Positions 1 to 7,945 of a stretch of 64,000 bases of DNA are shown piece after piece. The DNA lies in contig JAGAJR010000017.1 in NCBI GenBank assembly GCA_017626035.1, forward strand, positions 149,628 through 213,627. The letters run 5' to 3'. The stretch comes from Alphaproteobacteria bacterium (GTDB taxonomy: Bacteria; Pseudomonadota; Alphaproteobacteria; RF32; CAG-239). Each line of letters starts with the position of its first letter. Within the stretch, counting starts at the first letter, position 1. The position numbers and the translations under genes are program-made. The notes under the pieces are model-generated. The model did not search any database. It had not been told where the DNA came from and saw nothing but the letters and a program-made list of their open reading frames with translations.

Positions 1-200
1 ATCAGGCTGCCAAAGCTCGTATTGACGGATTGAACGGAAGTTATCATATGGACAGCTATGATGCTCAAAGAGACCGCGGCGTTCTGTCTGCCCGGGCGGA
101 CTATAAACATAACGAATTTAACTTCTATGCCGAAATCAACAAGTATCTTGAAGAAGACGACGGATACTCAATCAATGCCGGCGTAGGATACCGTTTCTAA
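1..200 (+). CDS. C-terminal end of an outer-membrane beta-barrel (autotransporter-like) protein, partial
   Basis: The reading frame enters from the left edge (first full codon at 3) and ends at TAA 198-200, giving the last 65 residues. Alternating polar and hydrophobic strands end in GVGYRF, a terminal aromatic residue of the kind recognised by the BAM machinery. This is typical of autotransporter barrels and related outer-membrane proteins. The passenger or upstream part lies outside the window, so secretion type and function cannot be told. The barrel protein at 15971-17041 ends similarly (GVNYRF), which suggests a family in this genome. A strong terminator follows 50 bases later. Confidence 0.6.
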   Translation, partial: QAAKARIDGLNGSYHMDSYDAQRDRGVLSARADYKHNEFNFYAEINKYLEEDDGYSINAGVGYRF

Positions 201-251
201 ACAATTCCAGAAGAGAATAGCCGGATCCCGACATAAAACACAATCCGGCTT

Positions 252-279
252 ATAAGGCTCCCTTTCCCGGGAGCCTTAT
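252..279. terminator. Bidirectional hairpin terminator
   Basis: An 11-bp perfect stem (252-262 with 269-279) with a 6-base loop lies between the barrel gene (+) and the convergent phosphatase gene (-). The T-tract on the plus side is weak (GTGTTTATAT), so Rho-independent activity is likely but not certain. Confidence 0.6.
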
Positions 280-283
280 GTGT

Positions 284-832
284 TTATATCTCAATCACGA
301 AATACTCGCAGTTTCTAAATTCGTGAAATACGCCATACAAGCGGTAAAAAAACATGGCCATAAATGTTCCGTGCGTAGCGACACCGGCTTTGTCGTGAGG
401 ACAGTTGTTTTTTATATATTCAATGACCCGCTCAAAACGGTCGTAATTATCCTGAATACTTTCTCCTCCCGGAATCTTAGCCGTTAAAAAATCCGGATCG
501 GAAGGATTAAGCTGAGATTTAAACACGCTGTCGTATTTTCGGAGCATATCCGCCTCATACATTCCCTCTCCTTCACCAAACATGGTTTCATGCAGGTCAT
601 AAACGGTTTCTATCGGCGTATGATTATGTTTGGCCACGGCCTGTGCCGTCATTTGTGCTCGCAACTGCGGACTGGCATAAATAACCGGAAGCTTCAACAT
701 AGCCAATTCTTTGCCAAGCTCCTCCGCCTGATTTATTCCGGTGTCATTCAGCGGCAAATTCCCGCTCAGTCCCTGACAAATTTCCTGAATATTGGCTTCG
801 GTCTGCCCGTGTCTGAAAATGTACAATTTCAT
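284..832 (-). CDS. Histidine phosphatase family protein (phosphoglycerate mutase-like)
   Basis: This cytoplasmic protein of 182 residues begins MKLYIFRHGQTEAN and carries the RHG signature, whose histidine is the phospho-acceptor of the histidine phosphatase superfamily. A second conserved histidine is in the C-terminal motif ATHGTFM. Family members dephosphorylate sugar phosphates, nucleotides or cobalamin intermediates; the substrate here cannot be read. I chose the ATG at 832 because GAGGG lies 5 bases upstream and the homology starts there. The gene overlaps the end of the upstream MATE gene by about 89 bases, far more than usual, so the two are co-transcribed and probably translationally coupled. 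Confidence 0.8.
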   Translation of the reverse strand: MKLYIFRHGQTEANIQEICQGLSGNLPLNDTGINQAEELGKELAMLKLPVIYASPQLRAQMTAQAVAKHNHTPIETVYDLHETMFGEGEGMYEADMLRKYDSVFKSQLNPSDPDFLTAKIPGGESIQDNYDRFERVIEYIKNNCPHDKAGVATHGTFMAMFFYRLYGVFHEFRNCEYFVIEI

Positions 833-2189
833 TTTTTCCCTCATCAATTCCGATTAATTTTTGAGGCTTATTTTTGCTTAATAAGGTTAAAGAAATTATA
901 ATGGTTACCAATTCGGCCATCGGAATACTCATAAAAATTCCGTCCGTATCAAAAACCTTCGGCATCAGCATCAGGAAGACAACCGGAAAAATCAGGCTTC
1001 TGGATAATGCCACGACGGCGGATTCCAACGGACGCTGAATGGCCGTAAAATAAGCCGACAGGATAATGCTGATTGAGCTGAACAAAAATCCCCATTTCAA
1101 CAAGTCGATAAATTCCAAAGCCAGAAGTTTGGTTTCCAGAGAGTCCTTACCTAAAAAGAAGTTCACAAAAGTTTCCGGCATCACAATCAGAGCCGCAAAA
1201 ATCGAAACGCCCAAGCCAACGCCGCTGAAGAGCGATATTCTCAAGAAGCCCGAAACCCGGTTCAGTTTCCCCGCTCCCAGGTTCGTGCTTATCAACGGAA
1301 CAATCGAATCGCCGATACCATAGGCCACCATTGTTCCGAAAAAGATTGAATAGTTAATCACGGTATAAGCAGCGACACCGATTGTGCCCAGATTGGTAAT
1401 CATTATCCAGTTAAAGATAAAAGTCGTAATTCCGATGGAGAGCTCATCCACCAGTTCGGACATTCCGTTATAACAGGCTCCGGCAATATCCTTCCAACTG
1501 CCCAGCCCTCTCATGATAAACCGCAGGCCGCTTCTTTTTGAGAAAAAGTGGGAGAAAATAATAAAAAACGTAACCGTCTGAGACATTCCGGTAGCCAAAG
1601 CAGCTCCTTTAACTCCCAAATGCAATTTGAATATCAATATCCAATCCAAAACGATATTGACGCTTGTTCCGATTAAAATCGCACTAAAAGCCAGCACCGG
1701 ACGCTGCTCAACCCGGGCAAACCCCGACAAGCAATAGGAACCTAAAAAGAAGGTTATAAAGATTGAAACATAAAACAGGTAATTGGCCGAATCAGACAGC
1801 AATTCCCCGTTTGCTCCCAGCATTTTGACAATCCGTTCTGGGAACAAAACGCCCAGTGTCGTGATTATCAAACAAAAAGTTATATTACAGATAATTACCT
1901 TACTGAAAATCTTAGAAGCGTTGAGATAATTCTTCTCCCCGATAAAAGTCGCACAGATAACGTTGCCGCCGGTGCAGAGCATAATTCCCAGCCCCATAAT
2001 CAAAGAGAAGAACGGCAAGACAAGGTTAATCGAGGCCAAAGCGGCTCCGCCGGCATAATTGCCGATAAAAAAGGCATCAATAAGCTGAGCTGAAGACAAA
2101 GCCAACATTCCCAAAATATTCGGGATACAGTATCTTAAAAACAAGGGTTTGGTTTTGCCGTTGACGATATCAAATTTTCCATTTTGCAT
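744..2189 (-). CDS. MATE family efflux transporter (MepA/NorM-like)
   Basis: The 481-residue inner-membrane protein has about twelve hydrophobic helices in two homologous halves. The N-terminal helices read PNILGMLALSSAQLIDAFFI and GGAALASINLVLPFF, typical of multidrug and toxin extrusion carriers that export cationic compounds by H+ or Na+ antiport. ATG at 2189 has AGGTGG upstream. The last 30 or so residues (after SLTLLSKNKP) are polar, look unlike the family, and are read from DNA that also encodes the phosphatase start in another frame. The natural stop may therefore have been lost. Substrate is unknown. Confidence 0.85.
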   Translation of the reverse strand: MQNGKFDIVNGKTKPLFLRYCIPNILGMLALSSAQLIDAFFIGNYAGGAALASINLVLPFFSLIMGLGIMLCTGGNVICATFIGEKNYLNASKIFSKVIICNITFCLIITTLGVLFPERIVKMLGANGELLSDSANYLFYVSIFITFFLGSYCLSGFARVEQRPVLAFSAILIGTSVNIVLDWILIFKLHLGVKGAALATGMSQTVTFFIIFSHFFSKRSGLRFIMRGLGSWKDIAGACYNGMSELVDELSIGITTFIFNWIMITNLGTIGVAAYTVINYSIFFGTMVAYGIGDSIVPLISTNLGAGKLNRVSGFLRISLFSGVGLGVSIFAALIVMPETFVNFFLGKDSLETKLLALEFIDLLKWGFLFSSISIILSAYFTAIQRPLESAVVALSRSLIFPVVFLMLMPKVFDTDGIFMSIPMAELVTIIISLTLLSKNKPQKLIGIDEGKNEIVHFQTRADRSQYSGNLSGTEREFAAE

Positions 2190-2200
2190 GATCCACCTGA

Positions 2201-2272
2201 GTGTTGAATTAACAGTGTTTTTTTTATAACTTATTTCATCCCATCTTTAAGCTAAAGATGGGCTTTCAACAC
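2201..2272. repeat. Nested inverted repeats in the MATE/adhE intergenic region
   Basis: Inner perfect 10-bp stem (2240-2249 with 2253-2262, loop AGC) enclosed by an outer 8-bp pair, GTGTTGAA at 2201-2208 with TTCAACAC at 2265-2272. It lies just upstream of the MATE ATG, so in the MATE mRNA it would form part of the 5' leader. Neither strand has a T-tract directly after the inner stem, so it is not an obvious terminator. The rest of the 346-base gap (2190-2535) holds the adhE promoter region and otherwise AT-rich sequence. Confidence 0.55.
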
Positions 2273-2483
2273 TATCGCGAAACACAGCCCTGGATAATTT
2301 CAAAAAATATGCAAAATTGTTTTCAGACATTTTATTCACCATCGAATATATTTTTAATATAACATTTTTGTCTTCAGCCGTCAACCCCGCCGATTTATCA
2401 TACATTTTTGTAACATTTTTTGATGTATAAAATCGTATGTTTTATAGCCGATTTCCTATTTAGAAACTAATAATTAATCAATG

Positions 2484-2489
2484 TATAAT
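2484..2489 (+). promoter_or_regulatory. Candidate -10 box of adhE
   Basis: A perfect TATAAT at 2484-2489 stands about 45 bases before the adhE ATG. No good -35 hexamer lies at 16-18 bases, which would suit an activator-dependent promoter. A second AT-rich candidate (TATAAA) lies some 50 bases further upstream. Confidence 0.4.
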
Positions 2490-2535
2490 ATAAATGTTGC
2501 GAATTTGAAAAACCTGCTTAAGGAGAAAATTGTAA

Positions 2536-5163
2536 ATGGTTGGAAAATCAAAAGAAATTGACACTTTAGAGCAAGAAGAAAAATTTATTGACGATTTGGT
2601 TAATAAAGTAAGCAAAGCTCAGAAAGAATATGCTACTTTCCCTCAGGAAAAAGTTGACGAGATTTTCAAACGCGTTGCGTTGAAGTTAAGCTCTCTGCGT
2701 ATTCCTTTGGCTAAAATGGCAGCGGAAGAAACCGGTATGGGCATTATGGAAGACAAGGTTATCAAAAACCATTTTGCCGCCGAATATATTTATAACAAAT
2801 ACAAGAAAACCAAAACTTGCGGTGTTTTGGAAGAAGATCCTCTTAACGGGATTATGACCGTCGGCGATCCTATCGGCGTTGTTGCCGGTATTATTCCGAC
2901 CACAAATCCGACTTCCACCACTATTTTTAAAGCCTTGCTGGCCTTAAAAACCAGAAACGGAATCATCTTCTCTCCGCACCCGAGAGCAAAAAAATGCACG
3001 GTCGAGACAGCCCGCCTGATGCTTGAAGAAGCCGTCAAAGCAGGTGCTCCGAAAGACATCATCGGCTGGATTGAACATCCGACCATCACTTTGTCGCAAT
3101 ATTTGATGAAACATCCGAAAGTTGACACGATTTTGGCAACCGGCGGTCCGGGTATGGTCAAGGCAGCCTACACTTCCGGAAAACCGGCTCTCGGTGTTGG
3201 TCCGGGCAACGTTCCGGCCGTTATTGACGAGACGGCAGAAATCAAACCGGCCGTTTCATCGGTACTCATCAGTAAAACCTTTGACAATGGTATGATTTGT
3301 GCCTCCGAGCAATCCATCGTGGTTGTCAAAAGCGTTTATGAAGACGTTAAAAACGAATTTATCACCCGCGGGGCTTACTTCCTGGCCGATAAAGAAAAGA
3401 AAGCTCTGAGCAAAATTCTTTTAATGGAAGACGGACACGTCAACCCTGCAATCGTCGGTCAAAGAGCAACGACAATTGCCGAAATGGCCGGTATTAAAGT
3501 TCCGGCATATACCAAAGTCCTGATTGCGGAAGTTTCCGAAATCGGAACAAAAGAGCCATTCTCCGCGGAAAAACTTTCTCCGGTTTTGGCAATGTATAAA
3601 GCCAATGACTTTGAAGATGCCGCCGCTAAGGCTCATTCTTTGGTTTTGTTCGGCGGTGCCGGACACACGGCTGTTTTATATACCAATCCGAACAACAAAG
3701 ACCGGATTACCCATTACGGCGAACTTATTCCTACTGCCCGCATTATCATCAACAGCCCTTCTTCTCAAGGTGCATTGGGCGATTTATACAACTTTATTTT
3801 GGAACCGTCTTTAACTTTGGGCTGCGGCTCTTGGGGCGGAAACTCTGTCAGCGGAAACTTGGGAGTAAAACATCTGATGAATATTAAAACTATCGCAATG
3901 AGACAAGAAAATATGCTGTGGTTCAAAGTTCCTCCTAAAGTTTACTTCAAAGCAGGATGTCTGCCGCACGCATTACGCGAATTAAAAGGACGCAAAAAAG
4001 CCTTTATTATTACCGATAAACCGTTGTTTGACTTGGGCTACACCCGTCCGATTACCGATGTTCTGGAAGAAGTCGGAATCAGTTTCCAAATCTTCTCCGA
4101 TGTTCATCCGGATCCGGATTTGTCAACAATTAACATGGCTTTGGATTTGGTTAAAGGTTTCCAGCCGGACATCATTATCGCTCTGGGCGGCGGTTCTCCT
4201 ATTGACGCGGCTAAAATCGTTTGGTTAATGTATGAACATCCTGAATTGCAGTTTGACGATTTGGCTATGCGATTTATGGATATTCGTAAACGTATTTTTG
4301 AATTTCCGGAAATGGGAAGCAAGGCCTATATGGTTGCTGTTCCGACAACTTCGGGTACCGGTTCGGAAGTTACGCCGTTTGCGGTTATTACCGATGACGC
4401 AACCGGAATTAAATATCCAATCGCCGATTATGCCTTAACACCGAATATGGCTATTGTCGACGCCAATCTGGTTCTTTCCATGCCGAAAGGTTTGTGTGCC
4501 GCAGGCGGTATTGACGCTTTGGTTCACTCTCTTGAAGCTATCGGCTCCACAATGGCTACGGAATATACCAACGGTTTGGCATTTGAAGCTATCCGGTTGA
4601 TTTTCAAATATCTTCCGGCTTCTTATAATGAAGGTTCGCAGAATGCCGTTGCCCGTGAGAAAATTCACCATGCCGCCACCATGGCCGGTATGGCCTTTGC
4701 CAACGCATTCCTTGGCGTCTGCCACTCAATGGCTCACAAACTCGGTGCGATGTATCATATTCCGCACGGTATCGCCAATGCCCTGCTCTTAACTCAGGTT
4801 ATGAGATTTAACGCTTCTGACCATCCGTTTAAGCAGGCTGCCTTCTCCCAATATAAATATCCGAGTGCAAAATCACGTTATGCTCGTGTTGCCGAATATT
4901 TAAATCTGGGCGGCAAAAATAAAGACGAGAAGTTGGATCGTTTAATTGATAAAATTGAAGAGCTCAAAAAAGTTCTCAACATTCCGGCATCCATCAAAGA
5001 TTACGGTATTGACGAGAAAACCTTTGAAGCTAATCTGGATGAACTTGCCGAATTGGCATTTGACGACCAGTGCACTTCGGCCAACCCTCGTTATCCGCTG
5101 ATTGATGAAATCAAACAGTTATATCGTTATGCTTATAAAGGCACGACAAAGTTTGACATCTAA
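2536..5163 (+). CDS. adhE: Bifunctional acetaldehyde-CoA/alcohol dehydrogenase AdhE
   Basis: The 875-residue enzyme converts acetyl-CoA to acetaldehyde and then ethanol, reoxidising two NADH in fermentation. The N-terminal aldehyde dehydrogenase domain (about 15-440) has the catalytic cysteine at residue 255 in NGMICASEQS and the GVGPGNVPA motif. The C-terminal iron-dependent alcohol dehydrogenase domain (about 460-870) has GGGSPIDAAK near 550, PTTSGTGSEVTPF, and the iron-ligand histidines in GVCHSMAHKLG and HGIANA. Length matches the family, whose members form long helical filaments (spirosomes). AAGGAG precedes the ATG. It is monocistronic, with its own promoter region and a strong terminator, and implies growth with little oxygen. 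Confidence 0.97.
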   Translation: MVGKSKEIDTLEQEEKFIDDLVNKVSKAQKEYATFPQEKVDEIFKRVALKLSSLRIPLAKMAAEETGMGIMEDKVIKNHFAAEYIYNKYKKTKTCGVLEEDPLNGIMTVGDPIGVVAGIIPTTNPTSTTIFKALLALKTRNGIIFSPHPRAKKCTVETARLMLEEAVKAGAPKDIIGWIEHPTITLSQYLMKHPKVDTILATGGPGMVKAAYTSGKPALGVGPGNVPAVIDETAEIKPAVSSVLISKTFDNGMICASEQSIVVVKSVYEDVKNEFITRGAYFLADKEKKALSKILLMEDGHVNPAIVGQRATTIAEMAGIKVPAYTKVLIAEVSEIGTKEPFSAEKLSPVLAMYKANDFEDAAAKAHSLVLFGGAGHTAVLYTNPNNKDRITHYGELIPTARIIINSPSSQGALGDLYNFILEPSLTLGCGSWGGNSVSGNLGVKHLMNIKTIAMRQENMLWFKVPPKVYFKAGCLPHALRELKGRKKAFIITDKPLFDLGYTRPITDVLEEVGISFQIFSDVHPDPDLSTINMALDLVKGFQPDIIIALGGGSPIDAAKIVWLMYEHPELQFDDLAMRFMDIRKRIFEFPEMGSKAYMVAVPTTSGTGSEVTPFAVITDDATGIKYPIADYALTPNMAIVDANLVLSMPKGLCAAGGIDALVHSLEAIGSTMATEYTNGLAFEAIRLIFKYLPASYNEGSQNAVAREKIHHAATMAGMAFANAFLGVCHSMAHKLGAMYHIPHGIANALLLTQVMRFNASDHPFKQAAFSQYKYPSAKSRYARVAEYLNLGGKNKDEKLDRLIDKIEELKKVLNIPASIKDYGIDEKTFEANLDELAELAFDDQCTSANPRYPLIDEIKQLYRYAYKGTTKFDI

Positions 5164-5182
5164 CCAACGGTAATGCACAAAT

Positions 5183-5220
5183 AAAAACTCTCTGCGATTT
5201 TTAAGTTGCAGAGAGTTTTT
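5183..5220 (+). terminator. Rho-independent terminator of adhE
   Basis: A 13-bp stem (5183-5195 with 5208-5220) containing AACTCTCTGC and GCAGAGAGTT, followed by a T-run reaching 5223. It lies 20 bases after the adhE stop. Confidence 0.85.
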
Positions 5221-5260
5221 TTTAAGGCTAGATTCAAAAAAACATCAGAAAGGTTTGATA

Positions 5261-5740
5261 ATGAAAAATAAAATTGCTTATATTCTGGCTACATATTTGG
5301 GCTTGGGGTACTCTCCCAAAGCTCCGGGGACAGCCGGTTCTCTGGGAACAATTCCCCTCGCCGCCCTCTTGGCTTATTTCTTCGGAACAGAAGGAATTTT
5401 AGCCGCAGCCATTGTTGTCTTTTTCATCGGAGTTTGGGCAACAAATGAAATTATAAAAAATCAGGAAAACAAAGATCCGTCTATTGTGGTTATCGATGAA
5501 GTTGCCGGACAACTGCTGACTTTTACGTTTGTCGCCTCCTCTTTGGTTCATAATTTTGACAAATGGTATCTTTACCTTATCGGTTTCGGCCTGTTCCGCC
5601 TTTTTGACATTGTTAAACTTGGTCCGGTCAAATGGGCCGACACCAAGCTGAAAAACGCCTGGGGTGTTATGCTTGACGATGTGTTTGCCGGAATTATCGC
5701 CAGTATATTTTTGTTATTAATCAATATTTATATGCAATAA
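5261..5740 (+). CDS. pgpA: Phosphatidylglycerophosphatase A
   Basis: PgpA removes the phosphate from phosphatidylglycerol phosphate to give phosphatidylglycerol, an essential membrane lipid and cardiolipin precursor. The 159-residue inner-membrane protein shows the family motif GYSPKAPGTAGSLG at the N-terminus and DPSIVVIDEVAGQ near residue 73, with about four membrane helices. The ATG at 5261 is chosen because AGAAAGG lies just upstream; an in-frame TTG two codons earlier is inside that ribosome-binding site. In many Alphaproteobacteria it lies elsewhere, so the neighbours give no functional hint. Confidence 0.92.
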   Translation: MKNKIAYILATYLGLGYSPKAPGTAGSLGTIPLAALLAYFFGTEGILAAAIVVFFIGVWATNEIIKNQENKDPSIVVIDEVAGQLLTFTFVASSLVHNFDKWYLYLIGFGLFRLFDIVKLGPVKWADTKLKNAWGVMLDDVFAGIIASIFLLLINIYMQ

Positions 5741-5768
5741 AAGAAGCCCCTTTTTCAAGGGGCTTCTT
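5741..5768. terminator. Bidirectional terminator between pgpA and ppa
   Basis: Perfect 12-bp stem (5741-5752 with 5757-5768) around a 4-base loop, directly after the pgpA stop and one base short of the ppa stop on the other strand. A/T-rich arms give a T-run in either direction. Confidence 0.85.
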
Positions 5769-5769
5769 T

Positions 5770-6321
5770 CTATTCTTCATATCCGGTCAGGTGGGTTTTA
5801 TTTTGCTGATAAAGCTCAAAAGCGTCCGTAATGGTCTTTCTTGCCTCATCAGGTCCCAAAAACGTTTCAATTATTACCTGTTTATTTTCCAGAACTTTAT
5901 AATCCTCAAAGAAACGACGCAGCATTTTCAAGACATGAGGCGGAAGTTCGTCAATTGAGTTATAGTGGCTGTATTCCGGATCATCCATGTGAACGGCAAC
6001 GATTTTATCATCCATTTCGCCCTGATCAATCATCTTCATAACGCCAATCGGCTTGGCCCTTAAAATAGACAGAGGCAAAACCGGCTCCTGCCCCAAAACC
6101 AAAATATCCAACGGATCATTATCTTCGCAATAGCTTTGCGGAATAAAGCCGTAATTGGCAGGATAATGCACTGCACTATACAAAATTCTATCAACTTTTA
6201 ACAGTCCGCTTGCCTTATCTAATTCATACTTTACGCTTGAACCGCGAGGCACTTCAATAATAGCCGTAACAATTTCAGGGGCATTTTCTCCGGCATCGAC
6301 CCCATGCCATGGATGTAACAT
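5770..6321 (-). CDS. ppa: Inorganic pyrophosphatase (soluble family I)
   Basis: The enzyme hydrolyses pyrophosphate to two phosphates in the cytoplasm, pulling biosynthetic reactions forward. The 183 residues match the bacterial hexameric family I type. Visible motifs are [14 protein letters not shown] (substrate binding), [13 protein letters not shown], and the metal-binding signature [12 protein letters not shown]. Later active-site residues are in [10 protein letters not shown]. Start ATG at 6321 has AAAGGA upstream. The gene stands alone, converging on pgpA. Confidence 0.96.
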   Translation of the reverse strand: MLHPWHGVDAGENAPEIVTAIIEVPRGSSVKYELDKASGLLKVDRILYSAVHYPANYGFIPQSYCEDNDPLDILVLGQEPVLPLSILRAKPIGVMKMIDQGEMDDKIVAVHMDDPEYSHYNSIDELPPHVLKMLRRFFEDYKVLENKQVIIETFLGPDEARKTITDAFELYQQNKTHLTGYEE

Positions 6322-6391
6322 TTTTAATCCTTTATTTGGTTAATTTAATTTTATGGCAACAAAATATTATAACCAGAAATAAAGTCAATTA

Positions 6392-7051
6392 TTAATTGTG
6401 TCTTTCCCGCCGTTTGTGAATGATATACAGCCCGATAAACACGGCATAGAACAAAGAAACGGCACCAATCAAAAATGTTCTGACTTCCTTTTCATTCCAA
6501 GTTTTAGAAATACCGTTCACATTAACCGCACTTCCGACGATGGAAAAATCATCGCTTTCTTTTTCATGCAAAATGTTAATTCCAATCTGATTGTCGGGAT
6601 TAATAAAATCAAAGCTGATAACCAAATCCCCTTTATACGGAATAAGCTTTGCACTGATAGACGGAGATGTCAAATTATTGTCAATTTGATATGAAACAAT
6701 CTCTATCCCTTTTGGAATTTGCACTCTTATCGGATCATGCCCCATTTTAGAAACATCATTCCCAGACAAGGCCAATGCTCCGGTGTTGGTCAGAATCAAT
6801 GTGGTTTTATATAAATCCTTATATTCTTTTTCTTTTATTGTAACTTTTAAATCATTGATATTATTGGATGAAACGATATTTGAAATATCCGTTTCATATT
6901 TCATAATCGGTTTGTTTATATAAAACTGATAACTTCCGACCGCAATTGCCGAAACCCCGATTAAAAAAGCACCGGTTTTACTGGTTAGAAAATCCCACAA
7001 ACTCATAAAAAAACGTTTATACGGATGATGATGTATCAAAGGTATTTTCAT
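6392..7051 (-). CDS. Unknown membrane protein with a large extracytoplasmic domain
   Basis: I do not recognise this 219-residue protein. It has a basic N-terminus, a membrane helix at about 27-45 (TGAFLIGVSAIAVGSYQFYI), a beta-rich middle domain of about 140 residues, then a second helix near 190-208 (FLIGAVSLFYAVFIGLYII) and a basic tail RRERHN. This predicts both ends in the cytoplasm and the middle part in the periplasm. The middle resembles an immunoglobulin-like sandwich by its pattern only. The ribosome-binding site lies in a small hairpin. Confidence 0.7.
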   Translation of the reverse strand: MKIPLIHHHPYKRFFMSLWDFLTSKTGAFLIGVSAIAVGSYQFYINKPIMKYETDISNIVSSNNINDLKVTIKEKEYKDLYKTTLILTNTGALALSGNDVSKMGHDPIRVQIPKGIEIVSYQIDNNLTSPSISAKLIPYKGDLVISFDFINPDNQIGINILHEKESDDFSIVGSAVNVNGISKTWNEKEVRTFLIGAVSLFYAVFIGLYIIHKRRERHN

Positions 7052-7055
7052 ATCA

Positions 7056-7076
7056 ATCTCCTCTCAAAAAGGAGAT
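7056..7076 (-). promoter_or_regulatory. Hairpin enclosing the ribosome-binding site of the 6392-7051 gene
   Basis: On the minus strand ATCTCCT (7076-7070) pairs with AGGAGAT (7062-7056) over a 7-base loop. The GGAG ends 6 bases before the ATG, so the Shine-Dalgarno sequence would be inside the stem. It may limit translation; chance is possible given the short stem. Confidence 0.4.
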
Positions 7077-7112
7077 ATATTCTTATGTTTTGAAATTTAA
7101 AGTTTGAATTTT

Positions 7113-7523
7113 TTATTTGGAAACTTTTGCCAAGGAAACAGCCAGTTCTTCTTTCATGGCTTTCAAATCTCCGATTAGGGAGGTTATCAATTCTCTCGTC
7201 TGTTGATTTAACTCCATATCGGCAACAGTTTCTTCAAAGAAATCCTTTTGAATCTCTTCGCCGAGAATCGCTTTTACGCCTTTTTCTTTAAAAAGCTTTT
7301 GAACACCTTCAATCGTATAACGCCGATCATAAAGATATTCTTTGATTTTGCGAACCAATTCCACGTCATCCGGACGATAATAACGACGTCCGCCGCTGCG
7401 TTTCATCGGTTTAATTTGTGAAAACTTGGTTTCCCAAAAACGCAAGACATGGGTAGCAACGCCCAGTTCCTCGGCAACTTCGGCGATTGTTCTGAACGCT
7501 GCTTTTGATTTATTTACAACCAT
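7113..7523 (-). CDS. MerR-family transcriptional regulator
   Basis: The 136-residue protein starts with a winged helix-turn-helix of the MerR type ([20 protein letters not shown], then [19 protein letters not shown], about 10-70). A helical C-terminal part follows, with no obvious cysteine metal site. It lies 23 bases after ihfA, the usual position of this uncharacterised MerR protein in Alphaproteobacteria, and is probably co-transcribed with it. The target promoters are not known. Without a coiled-coil effector domain like that of MerR or CueR, the inducer cannot be guessed. Confidence 0.88.
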   Translation of the reverse strand: MVVNKSKAAFRTIAEVAEELGVATHVLRFWETKFSQIKPMKRSGGRRYYRPDDVELVRKIKEYLYDRRYTIEGVQKLFKEKGVKAILGEEIQKDFFEETVADMELNQQTRELITSLIGDLKAMKEELAVSLAKVSK

Positions 7524-7546
7524 GTCCTTAAAATCTCTTAATATAA

Positions 7547-7831
7547 TTAAGCGTTAATCGTCTTTCTCATGGTTTGAGACGGTTTGAAAGAGATAACTCT
7601 TCTTGGGGAAATAACGGCATCGACACCGGTTTTCGGATTACGACCGGCACGAGCTTTCTTATCTTTCAAAGAAAAAGTGCCGAAAGATGACAATTTAACA
7701 TCATTGCCTTTTGACAATTCCTGAACAATTTCATCCAAAATCATATCTAAAATATCATTGGAATCTTTACGAGATAAACCGATTTCTTCATAAATTGTCT
7801 CTGCAACATCCGCACGAGTAATTGTTTTCAT
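7547..7831 (-). CDS. ihfA: Integration host factor alpha subunit
   Basis: This 94-residue HU/IHF-family protein bends DNA sharply at specific sites and acts as a heterodimer with IhfB in recombination, replication and transcription. The sequence shows the dimerisation helices ([19 protein letters not shown]) and the beta-arm with the DNA-intercalating proline in GRNPKTG. The alpha subunit assignment rests on position next to fabH and the MerR gene as in other Alphaproteobacteria, and on the arm sequence. ATG at 7831 is chosen, with GGAAAG 5 bases upstream, over the in-frame GTG at 7837. Confidence 0.9.
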   Translation of the reverse strand: MKTITRADVAETIYEEIGLSRKDSNDILDMILDEIVQELSKGNDVKLSSFGTFSLKDKKARAGRNPKTGVDAVISPRRVISFKPSQTMRKTINA

Positions 7832-7885
7832 ATCCACTTTCCTTAATTATACTAAAATTATCATATTATTTTTTTCATGAACAGG

Positions 7886-7919
7886 ATTATATCATAGTCA
7901 ATATAATGACAAGAGTCAT
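7886..7919 (-). promoter_or_regulatory. Candidate ihfA-merR promoter with an overlapping dyad
   Basis: TATAAT (7891-7886) and TTGTCA (7912-7907) are separated by 15 bases. The -35 region is inside a dyad ATGAC-N4-GTCAT (7906-7919) that could be an operator. The spacer is shorter than the ideal 17, so the promoter call is tentative. Confidence 0.35.
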
Positions 7920-7945
7920 ATATACTTATTAAACAGATATTTTCC

